DNA of 64,000 nt from an uncultured Oscillospiraceae bacterium (GTDB lineage: Bacteria; Bacillota; Clostridia; Oscillospirales; Acutalibacteraceae), in contig UQQT01000002.1 in assembly GCA_900543395.1 (NCBI GenBank), forward strand, positions 38,848-102,847, read 5' to 3'. The translations under genes were made by a program, and so were the position numbers. This document shows positions 8,097-16,544 of this stretch, one piece after another. Under the pieces are notes generated by a model. It was not told the origin of the DNA and ran no database searches. It saw only the letters and a program-made list of their open reading frames with translations. Within the stretch, counting starts at the first letter, position 1. Every line of letters starts with the position of its first letter.

Positions 8097-10031
8097 ATGG
8101 GGTACAATATCGCGCAAAAACTGATAAAGTCTCACCTTGTCAGCGGCGAAATGACCGCAGGAAATGAAATCGGACTTCGTATCGACCAGACTCTCACGCA
8201 GGACGCAACAGGAACCATGGCTTATCTTCAGTTTGAAGCAATGGGAATCAAAAGAGTCAAAACGGAGCTTTCCGTAGCATACATAGACCATAATACTTTG
8301 CAAAACGGTTTTATGAACGCGGATGACCACAGATTCATCCAGTCGGTAGCAAAAAAAAGGGGAATCAGATTTTCGCGTCCCGGCAACGGAATCTGTCACC
8401 AGGTTCACCTTGAACGTTTCGGCAAGCCCGGCAAAACTCTGCTCGGCTCCGACAGCCATACGCCGACCGGCGGAGGTATCGGAATGCTCGCAATGGGCGC
8501 GGGCGGACTTGACGTTGCAGTTGCAATGGGCGGCGGAACATATTACATTACAATGCCTAAAGTAGTAAAAGTTAATCTTACGGGCAAGCTTAACGACTGG
8601 GTTGCGGCAAAGGATATTATTCTCGAAGTTCTCAGACGAATGTCCGTTAAAGGCGGAGTCGGTAAAATTATCGAGTATACCGGCGATGGCGTAAAAACTC
8701 TTTCCGTTCCCGAGAGAGCAACCGTAACGAACATGGGCGCGGAACTCGGCGCAACTACTTCCGTATTTCCGTCGGACGAAACCACTAAGGAATTTCTTAA
8801 AGCTCAGGGCAGAGAGCAGGACTGGATTGAACTCAAAGCCGATACCGACGCTGTTTACGACGAGGAAATGACGATCGATCTTTCGTCGCTTATGCCCATG
8901 GCGGCAATGCCCCACATGCCCGACAACGTTAAAAACGTCGACGAAATAGGCGAAATAAACATTGATCAGGTATGTATCGGTTCATGCACAAACTCTTCAT
9001 TCATGGATATGATGAAGGTAGCTTTTATTCTCAAAGGTAAAAAGATTGCGGAAAACGTAAGTCTTTCGATAGCTCCCGGTTCAAAGCAGGTTCTTACCAT
9101 GCTTGCGGAGAACGGCGCGCTTGCCGATATGATCGACGCCGGAGCGAGAATTCTCGAAAGTGCGTGCGGTCCGTGTATCGGTATGGGACAGTCTCCCAAT
9201 TCAAAGGGTGTTTCCTTAAGAACATTCAACAGAAATTTCGAGGGCAGAAGCGGAACCGCAGACGCGGGAATTTATCTTGTTTCCCCCGAGGTCGCGGCGG
9301 TTTCGGCGATTGCAGGCAAGCTTACGAACCCAGTTAAGGTTCTCGGCGATATGCCGGAATTTAAACTCCCCGAGCATTTTCTTATTAATGATAATATGAT
9401 TGAAATGCCCGCAAGCGAGGACGAAGCGGAAAACGTCGAAATCAAATACGGTCCCAATATAAAAAACGTCCCCGTCGGCAAGCCTCTTGAGGACAGTATT
9501 TCCACACAGGTTACGCTTAAAGTCGGCGATAATATAACGACCGACCACATTATGCCCGCAGGAGCAAAGATACTTCCCTATCGTTCGAACATTCCTCACC
9601 TTTCGCAGTATTGCTTCGAACAGTGCGACCCGGAATTCTCCGAAAACTGCAAAAAGCTCGGCGGCGGCATTATCGTCGGCGGAAGCAATTACGGACAGGG
9701 TTCGTCGAGAGAGCATGCCGCGCTTGTTCCGCTTTATCTCGGAATCAGAGCTGTTGCGGCTAAGTCGTTTGCAAGACTTCACAAGGCAAACCTTATCAAC
9801 TCCGGTATTATCCCCATGACGTTTAAAAATCCCGACGACTACGACAGAATCGATAAATTCGATAAGGTAACTCTTAAAAACGTTAAGGATTCAATAGTCA
9901 ACAATAAAGACATTATCCTCGTAAACGAAACAAAGAACGAGGAATATCCGATGGACTCGAACTTCTCCGAAAGACAGAAGGACATGCTTCTTGCGGGAGG
10001 ACTTCTTAATTTCACGTCGGGCAATAAATAA
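8097..10031 (+). CDS. Aconitate hydratase
   Basis: Interconverts citrate and isocitrate through a [4Fe-4S] cluster. 644 residues, the shorter aconitase form typical of Clostridia. Cluster cysteines are visible in CIGSCTNSSF and SACGPCIGMG. The C-terminal swivel domain carries GGSNYGQGSSREHAAL with the catalytic Ser/Arg loop. The start ATG 8097 is preceded by AAAGG-rich ribosome sites and a perfect-consensus promoter. The next gene, 22 bases on, is isocitrate dehydrogenase, so the pair converts citrate to 2-oxoglutarate for glutamate synthesis. A 290-codon antisense reading frame inside this gene is a shadow. Confidence 0.95.
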   Translation: MGYNIAQKLIKSHLVSGEMTAGNEIGLRIDQTLTQDATGTMAYLQFEAMGIKRVKTELSVAYIDHNTLQNGFMNADDHRFIQSVAKKRGIRFSRPGNGICHQVHLERFGKPGKTLLGSDSHTPTGGGIGMLAMGAGGLDVAVAMGGGTYYITMPKVVKVNLTGKLNDWVAAKDIILEVLRRMSVKGGVGKIIEYTGDGVKTLSVPERATVTNMGAELGATTSVFPSDETTKEFLKAQGREQDWIELKADTDAVYDEEMTIDLSSLMPMAAMPHMPDNVKNVDEIGEINIDQVCIGSCTNSSFMDMMKVAFILKGKKIAENVSLSIAPGSKQVLTMLAENGALADMIDAGARILESACGPCIGMGQSPNSKGVSLRTFNRNFEGRSGTADAGIYLVSPEVAAVSAIAGKLTNPVKVLGDMPEFKLPEHFLINDNMIEMPASEDEAENVEIKYGPNIKNVPVGKPLEDSISTQVTLKVGDNITTDHIMPAGAKILPYRSNIPHLSQYCFEQCDPEFSENCKKLGGGIIVGGSNYGQGSSREHAALVPLYLGIRAVAAKSFARLHKANLINSGIIPMTFKNPDDYDRIDKFDKVTLKNVKDSIVNNKDIILVNETKNEEYPMDSNFSERQKDMLLAGGLLNFTSGNK

Positions 10032-10053
10032 AAAGAAAGTAAGGAATTTAATT

Positions 10054-11217
10054 ATGACTCAGGAACAGTTAAAAGCCGCCGTTGCTAAATTTGAAGCTCT
10101 TGTAAAAGAGCAGTCGGAGCGTTCGGACAGAATAAAGGCGGATAAAGATTTTATAGATTATTCAAAACTTGATAAACTCACAATCGGAGTATGCGGAGGC
10201 GACGGAATCGGTCCTACGATTACGAACGAAGCAGCAACGGTTCTCAAATATCTTCTCAAAGACGAAGTCGAGAGCGGTAAAATCGAATTTAAAAACATAG
10301 ACGGACTTACAATAGAAAACCGCGTTAAACACATGAAAGCAATTCCCGACGACGTTCTCGAAGAGCTTAAACAGTGCCCCGTAATTCTAAAAGGTCCCAC
10401 GACCACGCCGCAGGCGGGCGACGGACTGCCCAATATTGAGAGCGCAAACGTCGCAATGAGAAAAGCTCTCGATCTTTTTGCAAACGTACGTCCCGTTAAA
10501 ATCCCCGAGGAGGGTATCGACTGGACTTTCTTCCGTGAGAATACGGAGGGTGCGTACGCCGTCGGAAGCAAGGGCGTAAACGTTGACGACGATTTGTCAA
10601 TGGACTTTGTCGTAACAACGACCGAGGGAACAGAGAGAATCGCGCGTCTTGCATACGAATTTGCAAAGAACAACAAAAAAGACAGAGTTTCAATCATTCA
10701 GAAAGCGAACGTTATTAAAACCACCGACGGCAAGTTTTTAAATCTCTGCAAAAAAATCGGAGATGAGTACCCCGATATTATCACCGACGAGTGGTATATA
10801 GACATCACCACGGCAAAGCTTATCGACCCTAAGAGACGCCGTGACTTTAAAGTATTTATACTTCCCAACCTTTACGGTGACATAATCACCGACGAGGCAG
10901 CCGAATTCCAGGGCGGAGTCGGCACCGCGGGAAGCGCAAATATCGGTAAGAAATACGCTATGTTCGAGGCTATTCACGGTTCCGCGCCGAGAATGGTTAA
11001 AGAGGGCAGAGCGCAGTATGCCGACCCCTGCTCGATGCTCAGAGCTTCCGTAATGCTTCTGTCGCATATCGGCAGACAGGAACAGGCGGACAAGCTTGAA
11101 CGCGCACTCGACATCTGTATGCTTGAAGAGAAGAAACTCGTTATAACGGGACGCGAGGACGGAGCTTCCTGCCGTGAATTCGGTCAGTATGTAATGGACA
11201 CTCTTGCGTCTCTCTGA
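10054..11217 (+). CDS. icd: Isocitrate dehydrogenase (isocitrate/isopropylmalate dehydrogenase family)
   Basis: Oxidative decarboxylation of isocitrate to 2-oxoglutarate. 387 residues from ATG 10054 (AAGGAA upstream); an upstream in-frame start at 9991 would overlap aconitase and has no support. Family motifs are FRENTEGAYAVGSKG, KANVIKTTDGKFL, NLYGDIITDEAAEFQGG (metal-binding Asp) and EAIHGSAPR. I cannot settle NAD against NADP preference by eye. Context with aconitase argues for isocitrate rather than isopropylmalate as substrate. Confidence 0.92.
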   Translation: MTQEQLKAAVAKFEALVKEQSERSDRIKADKDFIDYSKLDKLTIGVCGGDGIGPTITNEAATVLKYLLKDEVESGKIEFKNIDGLTIENRVKHMKAIPDDVLEELKQCPVILKGPTTTPQAGDGLPNIESANVAMRKALDLFANVRPVKIPEEGIDWTFFRENTEGAYAVGSKGVNVDDDLSMDFVVTTTEGTERIARLAYEFAKNNKKDRVSIIQKANVIKTTDGKFLNLCKKIGDEYPDIITDEWYIDITTAKLIDPKRRRDFKVFILPNLYGDIITDEAAEFQGGVGTAGSANIGKKYAMFEAIHGSAPRMVKEGRAQYADPCSMLRASVMLLSHIGRQEQADKLERALDICMLEEKKLVITGREDGASCREFGQYVMDTLASL

Positions 11218-11262
11218 TTTAACAGTCACTTCTTAAAATATCAGAATGAAGGTAAATTGAAA

Positions 11263-11907
11263 ATGAAAAGCGATTACCATGTTTCCAAATCGGTTATATC
11301 AAGACTTCCCCGTTATTACAGATTTCTCGGCATGCTGTCGGACGAGGGGATAAACAGAATCTCATCTTCGGAACTTTCTGCGAAAATGGGTCTTACTGCG
11401 TCGCAGATCCGCCAGGATTTTAATTGCTTCGGCGGATTCGGACAGCAGGGCTATGGCTATAATGTCGATCAGTTAAGAGCAGAAATCGGTAGGATAATAG
11501 GTATAGACCGTCAATATAAGGCGGTTCTTGTCGGCGCGGGAAACCTCGGCAAGGCAATCGCAACTCATTTTGATTTTACGAAAAAGGGCTTCGATCTGTG
11601 CGGAATATTCGATACCGATTCAAAGCTTATCGGACGCAATATCGGCGGTATTGTAATAAACGATTTTGATAAAATAGATTTATTCTGCGAACTGTATAAG
11701 CCCGCCGCCGCCGTACTCTGCGTTCCCGAGGGCGTCGGCAAATCGGTAGTTACCCGACTCGAAGAAAACAATATAAACTGCTTCTGGAATTTCAGCCATT
11801 ATAACATTAATGCTGATTTTCCCGAAGCCATTTGCGAAAACGTACATCTTAACGACAGCCTTATGACTTTATGCTTTAATATTACAAATTTCCAAGGCCG
11901 GGGATAA
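11263..11907 (+). CDS. rex: Redox-sensing transcriptional repressor Rex
   Basis: DNA-binding repressor that releases its operator when NADH rises. 214 residues from ATG 11263 (AAGG upstream; the TTG at 11257 is less likely). The winged-helix N-terminus is visible (SRLPRYYRFL, MGLTASQIRQDFNCFGGFGQQGYGY), followed by the NAD(H) loop VGAGNLGKAIA and the C-terminal domain-swap helix. It is transcribed with acn and icd. A matching operator lies at 7930-7947, upstream of its operon and on the divergent peptidase promoter. Confidence 0.95.
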   Translation: MKSDYHVSKSVISRLPRYYRFLGMLSDEGINRISSSELSAKMGLTASQIRQDFNCFGGFGQQGYGYNVDQLRAEIGRIIGIDRQYKAVLVGAGNLGKAIATHFDFTKKGFDLCGIFDTDSKLIGRNIGGIVINDFDKIDLFCELYKPAAAVLCVPEGVGKSVVTRLEENNINCFWNFSHYNINADFPEAICENVHLNDSLMTLCFNITNFQGRG

Positions 11908-11910
11908 TTA

Positions 11911-12582
11911 ATGAAAAAGATAGTTAAATTTGATTTTATAGATATAATTCCTCTGCCGAAAGGAATCATTTTTGCGGCAAATAAAAAAATGCCCGACAAT
12001 TCGTCTAAAATCGTATTTATGCATTACGACGTAATATCGGACGAACTCACCGCGATAACAAAAGGCTCGTATTTTCTTAACAAATTCGGAACGAATTTCG
12101 AGGAGATCGTTTCTCAGCTCGGCGATTACATATCATGCGACTCATTAAGACTTCCGGGCGGCAGTACCGTTATACTCTACCCCACGGGCGAAATGGGCGT
12201 ATTCAGCGATAACGGAAAGCTTGTATGGACAGGCGATATTTATTATAACGACGCTCCGTGCAGAGATCTTGCATACGACAACGGAAGCGTATGGTGCTGT
12301 GTCCCCGCAAGAAAAGCGGTCGCAAAATACAGCCTTACATTAAATAAATTTACAATGAGAATCGGCGGAGACAACAACACGTCGTTCAGCCGTCCCGTTT
12401 CTCTTTTTTCGGATGACGACGAAATATATATATGCGACAGCGGAAACAACTCGATAAGAATTATCAACAAAAATACGTTCAATGTAAAGGATTACATGAC
12501 GTTTGACGAACCCGTGCTAAAATATTTTCGAATAATGGATTGCAGGTTTGTTATTCTCGAATCGGGAATTTACAAATTGTGA
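11911..12582 (+). CDS. NHL-like beta-propeller protein, unknown function
   Basis: 223 residues, no signal peptide. The C-terminal half contains an NHL-type repeat (FSRPVSLF, IYICDSGNNSIRIIN) and earlier weaker repeats (DLAYDNGSVWCCVPARK), so a small or partial beta-propeller is likely. Such folds bind proteins or other ligands rather than catalyse. It starts 3 bases after the rex stop, and the next gene follows at once, so it is probably cotranscribed with rex. No specific family recognised. Confidence 0.7.
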   Translation: MKKIVKFDFIDIIPLPKGIIFAANKKMPDNSSKIVFMHYDVISDELTAITKGSYFLNKFGTNFEEIVSQLGDYISCDSLRLPGGSTVILYPTGEMGVFSDNGKLVWTGDIYYNDAPCRDLAYDNGSVWCCVPARKAVAKYSLTLNKFTMRIGGDNNTSFSRPVSLFSDDDEIYICDSGNNSIRIINKNTFNVKDYMTFDEPVLKYFRIMDCRFVILESGIYKL

Positions 12583-12605
12583 TATTTCATTCGGAGGGCT
12601 TAACA

Positions 12606-14927
12606 TTGAAAAAAACACTTTGCACGTTAATGAGCGTTTTGCTTATGATATCCGTTTTTTCGTTCTGCGCGTCCGCGGATTATCAGAATACATATAAAAA
12701 TACAGGCAAATATTCAGAAGATATCGTCGGCGCGGCAAAAACGCAGATCGGATATTCCGCCGCGGCACAGGATAATAAATACATAAAACGCTTTGCCGAC
12801 GATTCGGGCAGCGCGAGCGCGTCATTTATAGCATGGTGCGCAGAGCAGGCGGGCGTTCCGTCGTCCGTTCTGTCGTATAAAGGTACGCTTGAATCACTGA
12901 TCGGAAGATTCGAGGATGCAGGAAAAATCAATTATTCTTCGGTTCTCGGCGGCGATTATTCACCGAAAATCGGCGATATTATTTTTATTACTACCGTGAC
13001 GGGCGATTTTTCGAAATGCTCTAACGCAGGCATAGTTTCCTCCGTTTCCGATTCAAAAGTCGAGGCAATTTTCGGAGACGTAAATTCTGCAGTTACCCTC
13101 CTTTCATACGATATTTCGGACACTCTGATTCTCGGCTACGCTTCCCCCGATTATTCGTCGATAACGCCTTATGTTACGGGCAGATACAAAACCACGACGG
13201 GCGTTAACTTCAGAAACGGACCGTCCGCCGAAAATGCCAAAGTGCTTGATTCCAATTCAAATCCGATAGTTATTCCCAAAGGAACAATTGTAACCGTATC
13301 CGCAATATCGGGCGGATGGGGTTATACGAAGTATGCAAATAAGAACGGATGGATATGTCTTGAATACGCTTCATATTACAGCGAACTTCCCCCGACGGAG
13401 AATACAGAACCCGACAATACCGATCTTGACGTAAAATGGAATATGGTCGACGTTTCCGGCTGGCAGGACGATATAGACTGGGAGAGAGTTTCAAACGAGA
13501 ATATACAAGGCGCAATAATCAGAATCGGCGTAAGGTATTCCAAGTCAAGGACAATACATCTGGACAGCAAATTTGACCGCAACTGCAAAGAGGCGGCAAA
13601 ATACTCTGTTCCCGTAGGCTGTTATTTCTACACGGTCGCATACTCCGTCGCCGACGCACAGGCGGAAGCCGAATTCGTCGTAAAAACACTGAACGACGGC
13701 GGTTATCAAATGGACTTCCCCGTTTATTTTGACGTAGAGGACGAATCTATGCGCTCGCTCGGCAGAACACTTATAAGCGAAATAACAAACGCTTTCTGCG
13801 AAGTGATCGAGGATGCGGGCTATCTTGCGGGAATTTACTGCAGTAAATCGTGGGCTGATTCGTATTTGAATGAAAAAGCAACCGCGTCAAGACCGATGTG
13901 GATCGCGCAGTGGGACGTTTCAAAGTGCACATATTCGGGAGCTTTTGGTTTATGGCAGTACAGTGACAAAGGATCTGTCGACGGAATAAACGGATATGTC
14001 GATTTAAATATTTGCTATCTTAACTATCCATACTATATTAAATCAAACGGATACAACGGCTATAAAAAACCGACTCCCGCTCCCAAGCCGACTCCCGATC
14101 CTGTTCCCGATCCGAATCCGGATGATAATAAAAACATTGAATATGAAGAAAAGAATCTAAAGGTAACCGTAACACCCGCCGGCTGTACAAAATACGGAAG
14201 CGTGAAAAAAGCCGATAAAGAAACAGGTGAAGTAGTCAGCTTTAAGCTTATAAATCCGACGGGACATGCACCGGAAGCAAACATAGGCACAGACGGCAAG
14301 CTTAAATGCACACAGTGCGGAGAGGTTCTTATAGACATTTCGCCCGAACATGTTACTCATAAGTATACACTCAATGAAGTAATTCCCGCAACTTGCACTA
14401 CAGAGGGTAAATACGAAGTTTTTTGCGAAACTTGCGGTAATATTTCTGTCGGAACATCCGTAATTCCCGTAAAAACGCACGAAAACGGCGACCATACTAT
14501 AAAAGATGCGACATGCAAGGAAAACGGCAGAGACGAGATTAAATGTTCCGTCTGCGGTGAAATTACCGAATACGATATAATTCCGACTTCGGGTCATCAG
14601 TGCGATAACTGGACTGTTATTACAAAACCCGATTCCACGGGCAAGGTCGGATTAAAACGCGGAGTATGCAAAATCTGCGGAGAATATGTTTATGTAAGAA
14701 CCGAATACGACCCCAATGAGAAACCCGACGCAAAGCCCGGAGACATAGATATGGACGGTAAAATTACAGTCTCCGACGCCCGCCTTTTATTAAGATTCAC
14801 GGCAAAAATGACCGATCTTACATCGGCGCAAAAAAATCTTGCCGACGTTAATAAGGACGGCAAAATTACCGCCGCGGATGCAAGACTCGTTCTCAGAGTC
14901 GCCGCAAAGCTGGAGGTTCTCTCATGA
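12606..14927 (+). CDS. Secreted GH25 lysozyme with degenerate CHAP-like, SH3, Cys-rich repeats and dockerin
   Basis: 773 residues from TTG 12606, chosen because GGAGGG lies 7 bases upstream and a signal peptide (1-24, CASA-D) follows; an ATG at 12540 has neither. Order: a CHAP/NlpC-like domain (about 35-185) in which the expected Cys and His positions are Ser71 and Asn140; a bacterial SH3 domain (about 190-258; GVNFRNGPS, NGWICLEY); a glycosyl hydrolase 25 domain (about 278-505; DVSGWQ with Asp282, and FDVEDES) that should cut peptidoglycan; a Pro-rich linker; several CxxC pairs spaced as zinc-ribbon-like repeats; and a type I dockerin (last about 60 residues, two calcium loops GDIDMDGKITVSDARL and VNKDGKITAADARL). 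The dockerin suggests docking to a cohesin partner. Confidence 0.88.
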   Translation: MKKTLCTLMSVLLMISVFSFCASADYQNTYKNTGKYSEDIVGAAKTQIGYSAAAQDNKYIKRFADDSGSASASFIAWCAEQAGVPSSVLSYKGTLESLIGRFEDAGKINYSSVLGGDYSPKIGDIIFITTVTGDFSKCSNAGIVSSVSDSKVEAIFGDVNSAVTLLSYDISDTLILGYASPDYSSITPYVTGRYKTTTGVNFRNGPSAENAKVLDSNSNPIVIPKGTIVTVSAISGGWGYTKYANKNGWICLEYASYYSELPPTENTEPDNTDLDVKWNMVDVSGWQDDIDWERVSNENIQGAIIRIGVRYSKSRTIHLDSKFDRNCKEAAKYSVPVGCYFYTVAYSVADAQAEAEFVVKTLNDGGYQMDFPVYFDVEDESMRSLGRTLISEITNAFCEVIEDAGYLAGIYCSKSWADSYLNEKATASRPMWIAQWDVSKCTYSGAFGLWQYSDKGSVDGINGYVDLNICYLNYPYYIKSNGYNGYKKPTPAPKPTPDPVPDPNPDDNKNIEYEEKNLKVTVTPAGCTKYGSVKKADKETGEVVSFKLINPTGHAPEANIGTDGKLKCTQCGEVLIDISPEHVTHKYTLNEVIPATCTTEGKYEVFCETCGNISVGTSVIPVKTHENGDHTIKDATCKENGRDEIKCSVCGEITEYDIIPTSGHQCDNWTVITKPDSTGKVGLKRGVCKICGEYVYVRTEYDPNEKPDAKPGDIDMDGKITVSDARLLLRFTAKMTDLTSAQKNLADVNKDGKITAADARLVLRVAAKLEVLS

Positions 14928-15355
14928 ATAAATATCTCGCAAAATTCATGCAGTTCATGCAGGGACGTTACGGTATAGACAGTCTTTATAAATTTTTGCT
15001 GATTCTCTACTGCGCGGTACTATTCATTTTTTCAATGATAGGCTTTTTATTTGAAAGCGTTTCGGTCAGAAGAATGATAGTTTTCGTACCTACCGCTATT
15101 ATTATTTTCGCTTTTTGGAGAGTTTTTTCAAAGAACATTCCCGCAAGACAGGAAGAAAACAGAAAATATCTTGTTTTTAAATATAAATTCACATCATTTT
15201 TCAACTTGCAGAAAAACAGATGGAAATTCAGAAAAACAGATGTTTTCAAAAAATGTCCGCAATGCTCTGCGGTTTTAAAATTAAAAAAAATTCCGGGCGA
15301 ACACACAGTAAGATGTCCCTCATGCGGATGTGAATTTAAAGTAAAAAACAGATAA
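14924..15355 (+). CDS. Two-pass membrane protein with C-terminal zinc ribbon
   Basis: 143 residues. Two hydrophobic segments (about 23-45 and 51-66), then a basic region, then a zinc ribbon with two CxxC pairs (CPQC, CPSCGC) near the C-terminus, probably cytoplasmic. The ATG overlaps the stop of the dockerin protein (ATGA) and GGAGG lies inside that gene's end, so the two are translationally coupled. Function unknown; the coupling hints at a role with the cell-wall protein. A terminator follows. Confidence 0.75.
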   Translation: MNKYLAKFMQFMQGRYGIDSLYKFLLILYCAVLFIFSMIGFLFESVSVRRMIVFVPTAIIIFAFWRVFSKNIPARQEENRKYLVFKYKFTSFFNLQKNRWKFRKTDVFKKCPQCSAVLKLKKIPGEHTVRCPSCGCEFKVKNR

Positions 15356-15367
15356 ACAGTATTACAG

Positions 15368-15400
15368 CTCGGTATATTTTTATATATCGAGTTGTTTTTT
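15368..15400 (+). terminator. Rho-independent terminator of the acn operon
   Basis: Ten-base-pair stem (15368-15377 with 15382-15391, one G-U pair) with a TTTT loop, followed by TTGTTTTTT. It lies 13 bases after the zinc-ribbon gene stop. Confidence 0.8.
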
Positions 15401-15450
15401 ACGATAAAATATGTTATATTTATATAAAAGTATTTTACGGAGTGTGTGCT

Positions 15451-16491
15451 ATGCAAAACGAGATTACAAAGAGAGAAAAACTGCTCGATCAAAACGGCAA
15501 TATTAAAAATCCGGGATTCGCAAAAAAGCTTTTGTGGGATTATGACCGCAAAGATATAAAAGCAGGAAAAATGAGAATCAAAGAATGGGATTATTACTAC
15601 ATCGGAACACAGGAATACGGACTTTGCCTGACGATTTCCGACGCGGGATATGTAAGCTGTCTGAGCATTTCACTGCTGTCATTTAAAGATAATCCTATGC
15701 AGATGAACGATTCCGAAATCGGTCTGTTCCCTCTCGGAAAACTCAATCTTCCGTCAACAAGCGAAACCGGTAACATTTCGGCAAAGGTCGGAACTGCGGA
15801 GATGACATTCAATAACGATTCAAAAACACGTCATCTGTTCGGTAAATACGACAATTACTGCAATTCGAAAAAACAGCTGATCTTCGACGTTGTTCTTTCC
15901 GATTTCCCCGAGGAATCAATGGTTATTGCCACGCCTTTTAATAAAGATAAGCATTTTTACTATAATCAGAAAATAAATTGTATGAGAGCAAAAGGCTATG
16001 TAAAATTCGGCGATATCGAATGGAAATTTACGCCCGAAAACAACGCTCTTGCGACGCTCGACTGGGGACGCGGTGTATGGACATACGACAACACATGGTA
16101 CTGGGGCAGCGGTCAGACGGTTCTTGACGACGGAAGCACATTTGGATTTAATATAGGCTACGGATTCGGCGATACGTCGGCTGCGAGTGAAAATATGCTC
16201 TTTTACAACGGAAAATCGCATAAGCTTGAGGATATTAAATTCAACATTCCTAAAGACGGTGACAAATATCTGTATACCGAACCATGGACGTTTACATCAA
16301 GCGACGGACGTTTTGAAATGACATTCAAGCCGATTATAGACCGACAGGCACCGCTTGATATTAAAATTATGTGCATGCTCCCCCATCAGGTATTCGGATT
16401 GATGTCGGGAATCGCGATTCTCGACGACGGAACGGTTATTGAAATTAAAGATAAACTTGTTTTTGCCGAGCGGGTACATAATAAGTGGTAA
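15451..16491 (+). CDS. DUF2804 domain-containing protein
   Basis: 346 residues from ATG 15451 with GGAG upstream. Recognised as the DUF2804 family by overall sequence and conserved parts such as LDWGRGVWTYDNTWYWGSG and the Trp/Gly/Asp-rich beta pattern. No signal peptide or membrane segment. Function is unknown; the fold looks all-beta. It stands alone between two terminators. Confidence 0.8.
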   Translation: MQNEITKREKLLDQNGNIKNPGFAKKLLWDYDRKDIKAGKMRIKEWDYYYIGTQEYGLCLTISDAGYVSCLSISLLSFKDNPMQMNDSEIGLFPLGKLNLPSTSETGNISAKVGTAEMTFNNDSKTRHLFGKYDNYCNSKKQLIFDVVLSDFPEESMVIATPFNKDKHFYYNQKINCMRAKGYVKFGDIEWKFTPENNALATLDWGRGVWTYDNTWYWGSGQTVLDDGSTFGFNIGYGFGDTSAASENMLFYNGKSHKLEDIKFNIPKDGDKYLYTEPWTFTSSDGRFEMTFKPIIDRQAPLDIKIMCMLPHQVFGLMSGIAILDDGTVIEIKDKLVFAERVHNKW

Positions 16492-16507
16492 ATTGATTTA
16501 TAAAAAT

Positions 16508-16535
16508 ACAGCAGAGACTTGAAAATCTCTGCTGT
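16508..16535. terminator. Bidirectional terminator between DUF2804 and ftsH
   Basis: A perfect ten-base-pair stem (ACAGCAGAGA with TCTCTGCTGT) and 8-base loop CTTGAAAA. T-rich tracts follow on both strands, so it can end both converging transcripts. Confidence 0.85.
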
Positions 16536-16544
16536 TATTTTTTA

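Noticed and set aside
8043..8915. 290-codon antisense frame within aconitase
   Set aside because: No ribosome site and no recognisable family; aconitase on the plus strand explains the region.
9991..10053. Longer N-terminus for isocitrate dehydrogenase
   Set aside because: It overlaps aconitase and lacks a ribosome site, while ATG 10054 has one at proper distance.
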